A stretch of DNA of 64,000 bases from Eretmocerus hayati (lineage: Eukaryota; Arthropoda; Insecta; Hymenoptera; Aphelinidae): assembly GCA_029851415.1 (NCBI GenBank), contig CM056742.1:145271121-145335120 (forward strand), read 5' to 3'. A model generated the notes under the pieces. It saw only the letters and a list, made by a program, of their open reading frames with translations. It did not search any database and was not told the DNA's origin. The translations under genes and the position numbers were made by a program. This document shows positions 23,454 to 35,236 of the stretch, in pieces. Each line of letters starts with the position of its first letter. Within the stretch, counting starts at the first letter, position 1.

Positions 23454-25624
23454 ATGATGATGAGAATCAACTTCAAGACACTGGTATTATTGCTTGTTGT
23501 CGGAGTATTGAGCTCAATGTTTACATCATGGAACAATTGCAGCAACTCTTTCTTCATAAAAAATGCTAATTGGAGGCCTCACTTTCAGTATAAAGTTATT
23601 ATCACCTACATTTTTACAATCTCAGTAGTAAATTCATCTCCTAACATGAGATCATGTATTTTCATACCTACAGGATCATCCTGCAAATGAAGTTGGATTT
23701 CAAGAAATAGATTGCTTGATCAATCACCAAAGAACTGTTAGTTGTCGCAAGGATGATGATGAAATATTTATACCATTCTCTTTCTTACAAGAATATTTTG
23801 GGGTATATTTTGATGGAATGATCTTTACGAAGACAATTTCTTACAAGAGTGCTCATTCATGAATCACTACTTTAATTTCAGATTTTTGGGAAAATAGTTG
23901 TAAATGACGACGTAGAACGCTTTGAATGGTCACACAGTAATGTCAAGATTTCAGATCGCAGAGGAAAATATGATTCAAGAGGAGTCTTCATGACATTTGA
24001 AAATTATAATGTTGAAGTTAGAGATAGAGTAAAATGTATTAGTGGCACTCATGGAGTACCTATTTCAACACAGTGGAATAGCCAAGGATACTACTATCCC
24101 ACTCAAATTGCACAATTTGGGCTATCACATTATAGTAAAAACTTGAGTGAGCCTGAACCAGTCAGGAAAATTTTTGAAGATGCCGATTCAGTGAAGTCCC
24201 AGTGGGTTGTACCTACAGGTTCGATCATGAATAGGGTGTATGACAGTAAAGTGGCAAGTTATGTTATAAAATATGCTACTCCAGAGATGAGTGCTGGTAT
24301 TACTTTAAAATTGGACCATTTTTCGAAGCTCATGCTTAGCCTTGATCTCTGCATTCAAAGCAACAGCAGTATGGCTGTAGAACTGCAAATGAGAGAGAAA
24401 AAAGAGACATATTTCTTACATTACATAGCTAATAATGTGATTTTGACTACACATAAAAACCATATCTATTATGGCATAGGGCAAGTGCACAATCATTGGA
24501 AACACTTAACTAGAGACTTGATGGTGGATTTACAGAAAGGTCTGATCCTAATTGAAAAAACTAAAAGAAAGCTAACACGATCAAAAATTAAGATTGTCAG
24601 ATTGGTTCTTAGAGGATCAGGGTCGGTTGATAATGTTACCTTGTCAACTAGTGAACATATGGAACAATTCTATGATGCAGCTCACTGGTTTGTTGAAAAT
24701 CAAAATGTTACATCAGGAGGATGGCCTAATGCTGTTGAAAGAAATGTTTGTCCTGGAATGGCTAAACTTGAACCTGGCTGGTGAGAGTCTTGTAAAATAG
24801 TTTTGGAATATTCTAGTTGTATAGTATTCAGATCTGCTATAAATATTTGTTGATCTCTGCGATTTTCAAATCTCATAAACGAATCACAAATTTTGATTAG
24901 AGTCAATAGTTTTGTAGTAAAAAATCATGAGATCGTAGACTACCTGCTTATCAATATTTTTGCATCATGGTTAATTTGACACATCCGTTTATTGCGTTAT
25001 CAATATCCATTTTCTTGCTTTTGGATATTGCTATTTTTTCATGAGCTCATGAGTTATATAAAAACTATTACTTAATAGGTATTATGTTGCAGGTACTCAG
25101 CTATGGGTCAAGGACATGCAATATCTGTATTATCTCGTGCTTATTATCGTTCAGGTGATGAACAGTATCTTCAAGCTGCTGTCAGAGGATTGCGACCTTT
25201 TCGTCTTACATCGAGTAATGGTGGAGTGGCCGCTTATTTCATGGATAAATATGTATGGTATGAAGAGTATCCTACGACTCCATCATCGTTCATACTCAAC
25301 GGTTTCATCTATTCATTGATTGGACTGTATGATCTCAAGAGCATAGCCAGTGGAAAAGATGCTGAGGAAGCGAGGCAATTGTTTGACAATGGTATGATTT
25401 CACTAAAGAATATGTTAACTCTATTTGATACAGGGTCAGGGACTACTTACGATTTGCGTCATGTTACGTTAAGAACGGCTCCAAACTTAGCTCGGTGGGA
25501 CTACCACTTGACTCACATTAATCAATTATTATCATTAAGCACTATTGATAGTGATCCTATTTTTCCTACAACTCTGAAACGGTGGATTGATTATACTAAC
25601 GGCATCAAAGCGCCACACAATTGA
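23454..25624 (+). CDS. Glce: D-glucuronyl C5-epimerase (heparan sulfate/heparin biosynthesis)
   Basis: This Golgi enzyme converts D-glucuronic to L-iduronic acid in heparan sulfate. Exons: 23454-23594, 23674-23802, 23882-24780, 25093-25624, giving about 566 residues (human 617). It is a type II membrane protein: a short basic cytosolic tail and a hydrophobic anchor ([16 protein letters not shown]) at residues ~10-25. The lumenal part carries family blocks EIDCLIN, DGVF-like [40 protein letters not shown], and the catalytic C-terminal alpha/alpha domain with [20 protein letters not shown] and [20 protein letters not shown]. The conserved tyrosines of that domain are present. Three in-frame ATGs lie at 23454, 23457 and 23460; the first is used because the sequence upstream is a splice acceptor. 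The exon 1 donor (GTTATT) is weak. Confidence 0.95.
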
Positions 25625-25814
25625 ATGAAATGATCGATCCTATTCTTATTGTAAATATATAGTCTTGAAAGATGAGAAACGCAACTTGCAAGTCTTGCTC
25701 TAGTCTGAAGCAAAACTTTTGGAGGTATTACATCAGACTTATAGAGACCCTTCTGGCTCTATAGACCAGTCATGAAAATATTTTGAGGTCTATCTTTCCT
25801 GAAATAGAAAGATA

Positions 25815-26602
25815 CAGTACCGTTCATAAGTTCTCGATGGTCGATCCCTCGATTACCCTGACTTGGAACAGCAATAAGTCAAATTCTATGCGTTGTACGA
25901 AAATTGTCAAGGAAGCATCTTACAGAGCAGAAAAAATACTAACTTTTACTGGTTTTTGATGATTTTTATCGAATATTTTTGAAGGTCCTACACGCTGATG
26001 AAAAAATAGAAAATCTAAAAATTTTTTACTTTCATTGAGACACCTGCAGTTTTAATGCGAATAAAGATACGGCAATTCTGAAAAAAGCATCTTGTAGAGC
26101 GGAAAAAATGCTATGTGTAGCCATTTTTTGATTATTTTTTACGTACCGCGCATGAGAACGTACAAGCTGTCTAGATACCCAAAATGACTGCTTATCATCG
26201 GAAACGGCACAGAAAACGGTGAAAAACCATGATTTTGGGGGTTTGGACAGCTCGCACGTTCTCACCCGGGATACGTAAAAAATAATCAAAAAATGGCTAC
26301 ACATAGCATTTTTTCCGCTCTACAAGATGCTTTTTTCAGAATTGCCGTATCTTCATTCGCATTAAAACTGCAGGTGTCTCAATGAAAGTAAAAAATTTTT
26401 AGATTTTCTATTTTTTCATCAGCGTGTAGGACCTTCAAAAATATTCGATAAAAATCATCAAAACCCAGTAAAAGTTAGTATTTTTTCTGCTCTGTAAGAT
26501 GTTTTCTTGAAAATTTTCGTACAACGCATAGAATTTGACTTATTGCTGTTCCAAGTCAGGGTAATCGAGGGATCGACCATCGAAAACTTATGAACGGTAC
26601 TG
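25815..26602. mobile_element. 788-bp near-perfect palindromic fold-back element with TA target duplication
   Basis: The left arm (from 25815) and the right arm (to 26602) are reverse complements over about 370 bp each with only scattered mismatches, around a loop of roughly 50 bp near 26185-26235. The tips read CAGTACCGTTCATAAGTT and its complement. Both are flanked by TA (25813-25814 and 26603-26604), which fits TA-specific (Tc1/mariner-type) insertion. There is no transposase frame. It begins 190 bp after the epimerase stop, so it may be transcribed in that gene's 3' UTR. Confidence 0.85.
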
Positions 26603-26604
26603 TA

Positions 26605-29600
26605 TTTCAAATGATCTTTCATCCGAGTCCTGGGTAGGTAAGCACAATAACCGTAATAGTATGTTTTGACAGACAAATCGTGTCCTTTGTAGAATCATTT
26701 TTCCAAGTAACGTGCCCATTTGAATGATCGTTTGAGTTGGATGAGGTATTCTTTCAATTGAACTTTCGATAGGACAAGACATCTGACCTTCCACGAGAAC
26801 GCGATCATATATCTATACAAAATTTAACGGGATTGAAAAATCTAAATGGGATTTTTCTATCTTTGTATTTTGACATTATTTTGCATATCAATGATGTAAG
26901 TGATGGTGATTTGTTCAAGCGTGTCTCATCACGCGACTAGAGTATATTCCATATCATCAATTACACTGTGCGCCAACATTTGAGAGATGAAATAATGCAA
27001 ACTCAAAAATCTGAATTACTTCTTCTTCTTTATTCATGAAATTTGGAAGAATCGTTTATTTAATCCCCCATCGCCGATTTATTTAATCATGGAATTCGAA
27101 AGCCCCACCGTATTCAGCTTTTGGCCGGATTGATTAAGAGTTTCCAAGACGATACGATGTGTCCTTACCAAGTTTATCCAGTGATTTCCGACTCGAGAGA
27201 CAATTATCCATTTACTCGATCATCTGCTGATCTGTTTACGAGTAAATTATGGTTCTTTGACCTCAAATGCGTTATAAAATCTGTTCATGAATCAGTTTTC
27301 TTCGAAATCCCCCGAAAGAAGGTGAGACTTTTTCTACTAGAATTTATGGTATTTTTCGAATTAATATTGGAAACCTTAAATAAATTTTTTGGTCCGATAA
27401 TAAGACAAAAATACATCAAGAATTCTACCAGAATTCTATCTAGAAGAAGGTGTCTACCTGTAGCATGGAATCGATTTCAAAATGTTGGTGCCTAGTACAA
27501 ATTGTTTGATGGATTTATGAAGACTGCTTTAGACTTAGAAAAATACGTAAATGTACTAGAGATTTGAATTTTACAGAATCTTTCTTTATGATCATGTCAA
27601 AACCAATTATTACCGGATTCGTGGATAAAATTGAATTATTTAGAAAACCGCGCAGTATTCATCTAGATCTAGCAACTCTTAGTCCAAGTATCGATCAAAT
27701 TTACCATTTAAAGTTGAAAGTGGGTAGATGAGTGAAAATTTTCATGGGATCCGGCAAAAAATATTGATTAGTCTCCCGATCGCAATTCCACTCAATCCAA
27801 CCATTTCTAGCTTCAAATGATACATTCGATGAATACATACACAGGTTAGAAGTTTTTTTTTATGGAAATGCACATCATTCGTGAAAAAATGTATTTTGTT
27901 GTGATCTGTCAACCCGGTGAAAATTGGCTCTTGCATCTTCGGGAAGTATTCCGAGTCGCTTTATTTTTTATGAAATAAGTCAAAACTTTCAGTCTCGATA
28001 CAAAAACCATGTATTTGTTGCTTTCATTCTTGAGATGAATTCTCAAAAAGTGCAATTTCAGAAAAAGAACTAGATTGTAACAGAAAATAATCAATTATGT
28101 GGTGTATCTTGCAAGCCAGCTATAGAGAAGCATAGAGAAGTTGCAAGTGGTTGCAAGTACTCTCCAGCAGAGAACATTCCAAAACATTGATGTAGTACTA
28201 ATGCTGTTACAATAGATATAGATTTTTTCGTTCAATCGGATTGCTATCAACACTGGATGTTAGTTTTCTTGTGGCATTAGACATAATTTTTTACCGAACC
28301 AACATTCCATTCAGTATCTTGTATGTATTTTTTTCAAATAAATACATAGTCAATTAAGTTGATGAGATTTTATGTTCATTAATCCACGAGAAGTAGCAGC
28401 AACAAGAATAATATTAGCATAATGCAATCTCTAAAATGAACATTTCTACAAAATTTATTAGCAAGGTAGAGGAAATAATTTGTAAATAAATTGATGGCTC
28501 CATCACTATAGAGTAATATCTCCTGTAGACGACGAGCTGATACATTTATAGAAAATTTGGAAACCTTGTAAAAAATCTAGTGAAGAACTTTGTGATTTTG
28601 TTTTTGGCTCGTTTAGTTTGATGAGAGAGAAGTGAAATACACACGGCTATCTTGATAAAGTTGTTTTATTCAACCCTTGATCCAGATACACAGCTTGCTC
28701 TTACATCAACGTGTGACGACATATCTATATGCAATCATTTTGAAGGGAAATTATTGACATCGCGTACGACATGGCATACCGCAATCAACAGCCGTCACCA
28801 TCTAAATATGTTGTATAAACCATTAACTAATATCAGATCGATCTTACAATGGACAGAATTATTTGATCATCTCTGTTTTGGACTAGAGTTTACGCACAAT
28901 CATCAAAATATGGTTCTTCACAGCCGACTCGAAAATAATGCTCAATGCATAAGCAGAATAGTACTAAACAATGTTAGATAATTCATATGCTCGTAGAGCT
29001 AAAATAATTACTAGCAATGCCGAAACCAACCTGCTTGCTCTTTGTAGAGTCAATATTCAACTTTTGAAAATGTACAAGCTTTTCGTCCCTGGGCTGTTGC
29101 TTCAATCCGAATCAGATCGTTATCATAGGCATAGAAGACAATCGTTATTGGTGCCCTGATGATCGTAACCTCATTCTCAACATCTGAGAATTGGAATCTA
29201 GTCTCAGGATCACAAGCAGCAGTCCAAGGACAAAAAATTAGCTTTTTCAGATTTGGGCACATATACGATGTATGTACATCGAGTGTACGTCCTCGAGTTG
29301 CGTAAACGCGGGATTTCTATCACGAGTGCTGAAATTAGTAGATTACGCAACGAGTACATACGCATTTTTATATCCCCCAGCCATAATCTAGATTTTTCGC
29401 GGCCTTTTGCGCGTCAGTTGTGCGGAATAAATGGAACGTTAGCGTATATCTGACGAGTAGAAACCCGCAAAAGTTAGATTACGACTGAGTGACTATAAAA
29501 ATCCGTTTCGATTCCAATCCATTCGGAAAGAGCGCGCGCATGTAAAAATCATACGGCACAATTCTTCGAATAATTTTTTGCGAGCAACTTTTGGAAAGAT

Positions 29601-30617
29601 CCAAACTATCCGGGTATCATTCGGGTTAGGCTACAAAAATCCGGATATTCGGATCTTGATGCGGATTTTATAGACGAATTGAGATATATTGGTAAACTAT
29701 TGGTAATATTATACAACAGATTTGAGAATCCAGATGCTATCCTGAATCCGGATTTATTCCGAAGTATCCGGATTAGGACATCCGGATGGTCGGATACTTA
29801 TTGGATATATCCGGATTTTTTCAATCTGGACGTATATCCGGATCCATGGATATTCCCAGCCCTACTTACAAAACATTAATAATCTGGCTTCAACTAACAA
29901 TTTGGAATAGAGAAGACAATTTTTCGGTTCATTCTTTGATGATATAGATTTCTCTTCCTGAATAACCTGACACTTTGATTCGATATTTGTCAAATGTGAG
30001 AAATATAGAATACATCAAAGCAAAGCATGTAAGATTCTGCAAAATACGGAATCAGATTGCAAATAGATCATGATTTTTTTCAAATGACATCTACGACAAG
30101 CACCCGATAGTGTGTTTGCAGATACCCTCAAATATATAAAAATAGATATTTGGTATGGCCCGACTTAAGCGATATTTCCACTCCCAGCTTGGAACAGACC
30201 ATTATTAGCGCCTAGTAAATTCGTCAATACCAAAAAAGTAGTATACGTATGTATACTACTTGCTAAGTATTGAATTTGAGATGGTTTGGTGGAATAAAGG
30301 AAATATTCTCCCTTCATCGCTGTTTAGTGAAATTTGCCGTCATGTCGCAAAAGTCAAGTCTCACACTAGTTCATGAAATATTAATTCTAGCAAAATGAAG
30401 TATTGCTTTTTAATCAATCACTCAAAATTAATTACTGCACATCAATGAGAAAAATAATGGGGAACTTGCCAAAATGATTAATGAAGATAAAAAATTTTTC
30501 AAAGCTTTTGAACGGCATGACGATCCGAACATTGTCTCATCCGTATCCCAACCAGGCGTTACCAAAAGTTTAAAAAACCTAGCGGTTTTTCATAAAATTT
30601 CGAGACTCTCATTTGTT
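26605..30617. other. Four-kilobase stretch without a supported gene
   Basis: No open frame resembles a known family. The right part (about 29600-29860) is rich in the palindromic octamer ATCCGGAT and close variants, listed separately. Confidence 0.45.
29600..29860. repeat. Cluster of degenerate ATCCGGAT repeats
   Basis: The motif ATCCGGAT, or a one-to-two base variant, recurs about ten times in roughly 260 bp at irregular spacing, including TATCCGGATT, CATCCGGATGG and TATCCGGATCC. Each unit is self-complementary. It could be a diverged tandem repeat or a low-copy repeat family. Confidence 0.6.
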
Positions 30618-33176
30618 TCAAGAATATTTTGAACTTTGAGGATCTTCTTTTGATGAAGCATTAGAAGATAGATCTCCTGTGCTACATGGTATAGTTGGAA
30701 TGGTTGAGCCTTGAATTGAAAACCCGTGATAATCATCGTGGGTGGAAGCCGTAGGCTTCAAGGGTGATGGTAGACTATCACTATTATACTGTAAATCGTC
30801 AAGCAAATTATTTGATGCGCTTTTTTCTGGCATCAGTAGATCGTTACTCAAATTATCGCTACATGTGTCAAGACTCATGAGGCTTGCAACATCATCTGCT
30901 ATTCCACTATTCATCCTGTAGCTGCTACCAAACAACGGAAAATCAAATGTAGGCGAGGGTGTGGTATAATCTTTGTTGGCAGCAAAGCCTATGCTCTGAA
31001 GTTGAGATGATGAATCTTTTGTAACTTCGTTCTCAGTAGATTGAGCATAAATCTAAAAACGTAAATATATAATTGTTGGTCAATTTCGAATCTATAGTTT
31101 GATAGAATTATAATGATTTAAAAAAGGACTAGTTGCCTGTACCATACCTTTGGCACTATTGGTGAGGGTAATTCAGGACAATCTTCATTGTCACAGTCTA
31201 AGTCGGTCGGAACTTTTTGACTTTTCGTGATTATTAATGGAGACTTTTGAATTGCAATATTCACATTGTTCTTGATTCTTTCATTGAATTCATCCATATC
31301 CAATTTCATATCATTTGCTCTTTTTAGAACGTCTTCGTTTTCTGCTTTCAATTCTTGTAGCAAGGTAATATTTTCACAAATTAGATGTAAGTTCTGTAAC
31401 AATGAATTATGAATATCATTATCAATCTTCACTGTTACATTTTCTACATATTCAATTGAGTAGTAAAGTATTTACTTCACAAATCATAAGGGCTGATTCC
31501 CAAGTATTAGCTGGTACACGCTCTCCAGACATATAGGCATTGAAGTCACTTTTAGTCATGTTGAGAGATTCTGCTGTTAAGCTTTCAATGAATGATACAG
31601 CACAGCACTAGAAAGATGAATATATGTTCATTAATCGAAAAAAGTCCACGAACAAAAGGAAGCAATAGGAAACTGTCAAAAATCATACCAAGTTAGTAAA
31701 ATAGTAACCACCCTCGCCTGTCATAAGTCGACTAGCATTACAGAATCTAGTGATGAAGTTGATGTTGCTCTTCAATCTAGCAGGATTTGCCTTGAGAACA
31801 ATGAAAATCAGAGCTGGTAAAAATTCATCTGCTGAGGCTGGACCTCCCACAGACTGTTGCAAGAGCAAAAAGATGTTACTGCAACAGTGAACAATGCAAG
31901 CAAGTTTCTCTTGAGGAGCTTTTGCAGCATCCATGTTCAACAAATCTGGAAATGTAATAGCTATAGTGTGAATAAGTTGGAACTCCTAACAGGGCTTAAT
32001 TTACATAGAGAAATTTCTTGCACTAATGAATAGCTAAGGTACAATAATGGATATCAAGGGTAAATAATTCTTTGATATTGTATCAAGATGCATGAAAAGA
32101 TGAAATGTCTAAATAATGAACTTATCAATTCTGAATTCACTTTTTTTCTTTAGAAACTTTCATTTATGAATTGTAGGAATTTTGAAGTCAAAGCTTACCC
32201 ATCATTGATGTATAAACAAGTTCTCTCACTTCCACGCTTGTTTCATGTATTCTGCATTCTAAATTCTTGCCACTGACCCAATTCAATTGACGAATTCTTT
32301 TCTGAATATCTAAGTCATTCTCTTCATCACTTGTGTAGGGTGGACAAAATAGTACACTATACAGTAGCGTCATTGTATATCTCTCTACATAGTCCAGCAA
32401 CCTTTCTCTAATCTCAGGTGGCACATCTGGTAAATAATGATTCATACTTACATTTGTGATTGAATCTCTCTGGATAATGTCACAAGTAAAAATTACCTTT
32501 GTAAATAGAACTTTCATCCATTCGTTTAGAGAAATACTGATAAAAATTTTGGGTGATATCAGACAGCTTCTCAACTTTTTTGATATCTTTATGCTCAACT
32601 ATTTCATTGACAAAATTGTTGATCCTCTTAGAAACATCTTTAGCCACAATGGTCTTGTGAAACATGGATATGAGGTCTCTATTGTCATTTTCAATTTTTT
32701 GAAGATCAGCAGCATTACTACTATACAAATCTCTCAAAAACTGCTTTGGTTCATGGCCTTTTGTTGGCAATTTACGAAGTCTAGAAAAAGCTGTGAGCTT
32801 GGATTTGTATTTCTCTTGCTCTCGATGTTTATTTTCTGCATGACTCACGTTATGGCTAGGTAAGAAAAAGACTTATCAGTGATGATGGATATATAGTTAA
32901 AAATTAAAATGATTGTTAACAAACATCAAAATTTTTCTGCACCAACGTTACATCAAACATAAGGCAATGGCGCTTGAATAACAAGGCTCCTGGTACTCAC
33001 CCATCATGGCTCTGTAATAATGTCCGCTCTCTTTCTTCTTGCAAGGACCTCTGGTGTAAACGATGGCATACACTACAGTATCCTTGCCAAGCTGGATTTC
33101 CATAATAATCACAGCCATTTTTACACTTCAAATCAGATTCATCAATACGATAAGATGGAGTCTTGATCGAATGCAT
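30618..33176 (-). CDS. Rabex-5: Rabex-5 / RABGEF1, Rab5 guanine nucleotide exchange factor
   Basis: This early-endosome protein activates Rab5 and binds or adds ubiquitin. Exons in transcript order: 33001-33176, 32497-32855, 32199-32426, 31689-31945, 31476-31607, 31148-31393, 30618-31052. All are GT-AG and phase-consistent, giving 610 residues. Residues ~17-37 form an A20-type zinc finger, C-x3-C-x11-C-x2-C ([20 protein letters not shown]), which in the family has E3 ligase and ubiquitin-binding activity. A helical bundle and the VPS9 catalytic domain follow ([60 protein letters not shown]). The catalytic Asp in [11 protein letters not shown] and the YYFTNL motif are present. A coiled-coil segment (Rabaptin-binding in mammals) and a long Ser/Asn-rich tail finish the protein. 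Confidence 0.95.
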
Positions 33177-33832
33177 TGTAATCAGAGAGATTAATCAAGT
33201 GCTGTTGCTGGAGGTCATAGCCAGCCAAAAGAGGCAGCCTCAAGAATTAGATTGCATTCAACTCAGCTTGACTCAGCACTTATTCATTATTAGTTTTTAA
33301 AGCTATTATTTGCATTGAGTGATAGTCATAACTTGATCGTTACCCACGAGCACCTATGAGCAACTTCATCGTTTTACTACGACTTTTTTGCACTCATTAA
33401 ACTGACGAATAATGCAGAACTGCAGCTGATTCTCGTGGCCCGGGCCAAACGTAATAATTCCTAAGATGAAAAAACAGCGAAGGGTTCGAAATATCTGAAT
33501 CCGAACTAATTAGGAGTTAGGTTAGGAGGACTCCGAATTAGTGTAGCCTAAGTGTTGCCAAGTGTACATAGCTAGCAGACAGCAATTTTATTAATCGGAT
33601 ATGTCTGTCACACGCACACTCATAAGAAGGATTGTGTTAGTGTCGGAACTGTTTACGAGGCTGCCCGCGCGCGAATGCCGAGTGAAGCAAAGCAATTTTG
33701 TCTATTTCTCATAATAATGACAATAAAATAAACAATTCTACATTTAATTCTATCTTTATTGTCTCATCTGCAAGATCTGTATGGGTTTGTGCGATTTGTC
33801 GCTGAAGTTGAAGCGTACTCCAAAAGGAAGAA

Positions 33833-33871
33833 ATGATGAACTCTCTCTTTCAATTGACCAGACAGTCTGCA
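33833..33871 (+). CDS. Possible short first coding exon of an unidentified gene
   Basis: ATGATGAACTCTCTC opens a frame encoding MMNSLFQLTRQSA, ending at a good donor (GCAA|GTAAGC). Its basic, hydrophobic make-up resembles a mitochondrial presequence start. It lies about 650 bp from the divergent Rabex-5 start, so a bidirectional promoter is possible. I could not find a convincing second exon, so the call is tentative. Confidence 0.2.
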
Positions 33872-34981
33872 AGTAAGCTCCATACTCATTATCTTTAAAT
33901 CACATTTTTCTAATTTAGAAGTGTCCTTAATTAGCCATTGCTACACTTGGTACAGTCATGGACTGTCAAGTGATAATGATAGGTTCAACCCTGTGGATTA
34001 CGAATCTTAACCTGCGTAACTCAAATTATCTGGGAATCATTGTTTTGGTGAGAAATACAGGTATCCTCAAGAACTTAATTCAATGAGCTTCCTGTTCTGA
34101 AATACAGCTATCGAGATTAGTATGACTTATTTATTTGTACTCATGACTTTGGCAACACAGGCCTAAAATGACAATCTTGATACATGCAATGGATACATAA
34201 TAGTAGATTATCCGGAGTGCCACAATTGCGGATTTTCTGGACAAGTGCTGCAAAGGTGCCCTCTTTTCTCCCCAAAACAAAATGATTTCCAAAGCTTTGT
34301 CAAAATCAGGGCTCCATAATGTTGGACCTATCCTTGTAAGTCAAATATCTACTCTTGCAATGACGCTTTACAATGCTCCATCGAGACAGTGCTTCATATG
34401 AAGTAATCAGATTGCAATTACTAATGGAGAAATTTTTGGGTCTTATGCGATTACACCCAAAAGCGATATCTATTTCATCACTTTTCTCAGGGTATGAAGA
34501 GTTTTTTCATTGATGTCAAGATATCAAGTCATACCATAAGTCTATAGTATGTATTTCATGAGTGAGTTAGACAATAAGTTCAGGATATATTTAATGAATG
34601 GTTCACTCATCTTGGATTCAGGATTTCCCATGAGTGAATATTTATTGTAATATTACTGCATTTTGCAAATATTGATGAAGCTTGACAGTTATGTTGCTCA
34701 GCGTTTGACAAAATAGTTGCATTGAAATCAAACCTGGCTAATCTGTTATCATGCTTGAGTGTTTTATAATGAGCAGATCTGCCTATTCATTGGGACATGA
34801 ATTGATCTCCCTTCTAAGGGAATCTCTAATACATCAGCAAATATCTTGATTAGGTCTCTTTTGATGATACTTATCATGTCCATCTACTTCAACATCTCAA
34901 GGTAGATGATTAGTTTTATTATTTCATTGTTGTTCTTCATACAGTCGTGGACCACAACCATCTACTTGAGATAGTTCTTCC

Positions 34982-35236
34982 TCAATCAATGTCTCTTAGT
35001 GATCCCTTGGTGATTTGATAAATGAAGATAGCTCTCCTACTAGGTATCTTGATGATCTTTGGGATCTGAGTTATTCTATTAACATCATTTTCTGTAGATG
35101 TAACGACTATTACAGGTTTTTTCTGGATTTCTTTGGTAACAATGTCAACATAATTTCCTAGTCTTGTTTCATAACTGCGATAAGTATGAACTCATCTGAG
35201 ACTTCCAACATGATTTATTGGTGATTGTACACCGAC
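34982..35236 (-). pseudogene. Decayed coding-like fragment, family unknown
   Basis: The minus strand reads as coding for 70 codons after an in-frame TGA: RSYETRLGNYVDIVTKEIQK then KPVIVVTSTENDVNRITQIP. The segment before the stop (GVQSPINHVGSLR) continues in the same frame. Composition is protein-like, but no family is recognised and no clear exon borders are visible. It may be a gene remnant, a domesticated-element remnant, or chance. Confidence 0.25.

Noticed and set aside
23990..24784. Independent gene starting [10 protein letters not shown]
   Set aside because: The Met is internal to epimerase exon 3 ([20 protein letters not shown]); upstream exons are in phase and conserved.
27121..27495. 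124-codon open frame
   Set aside because: No recognisable domain and it starts from a non-ATG codon. Not supported as a gene.
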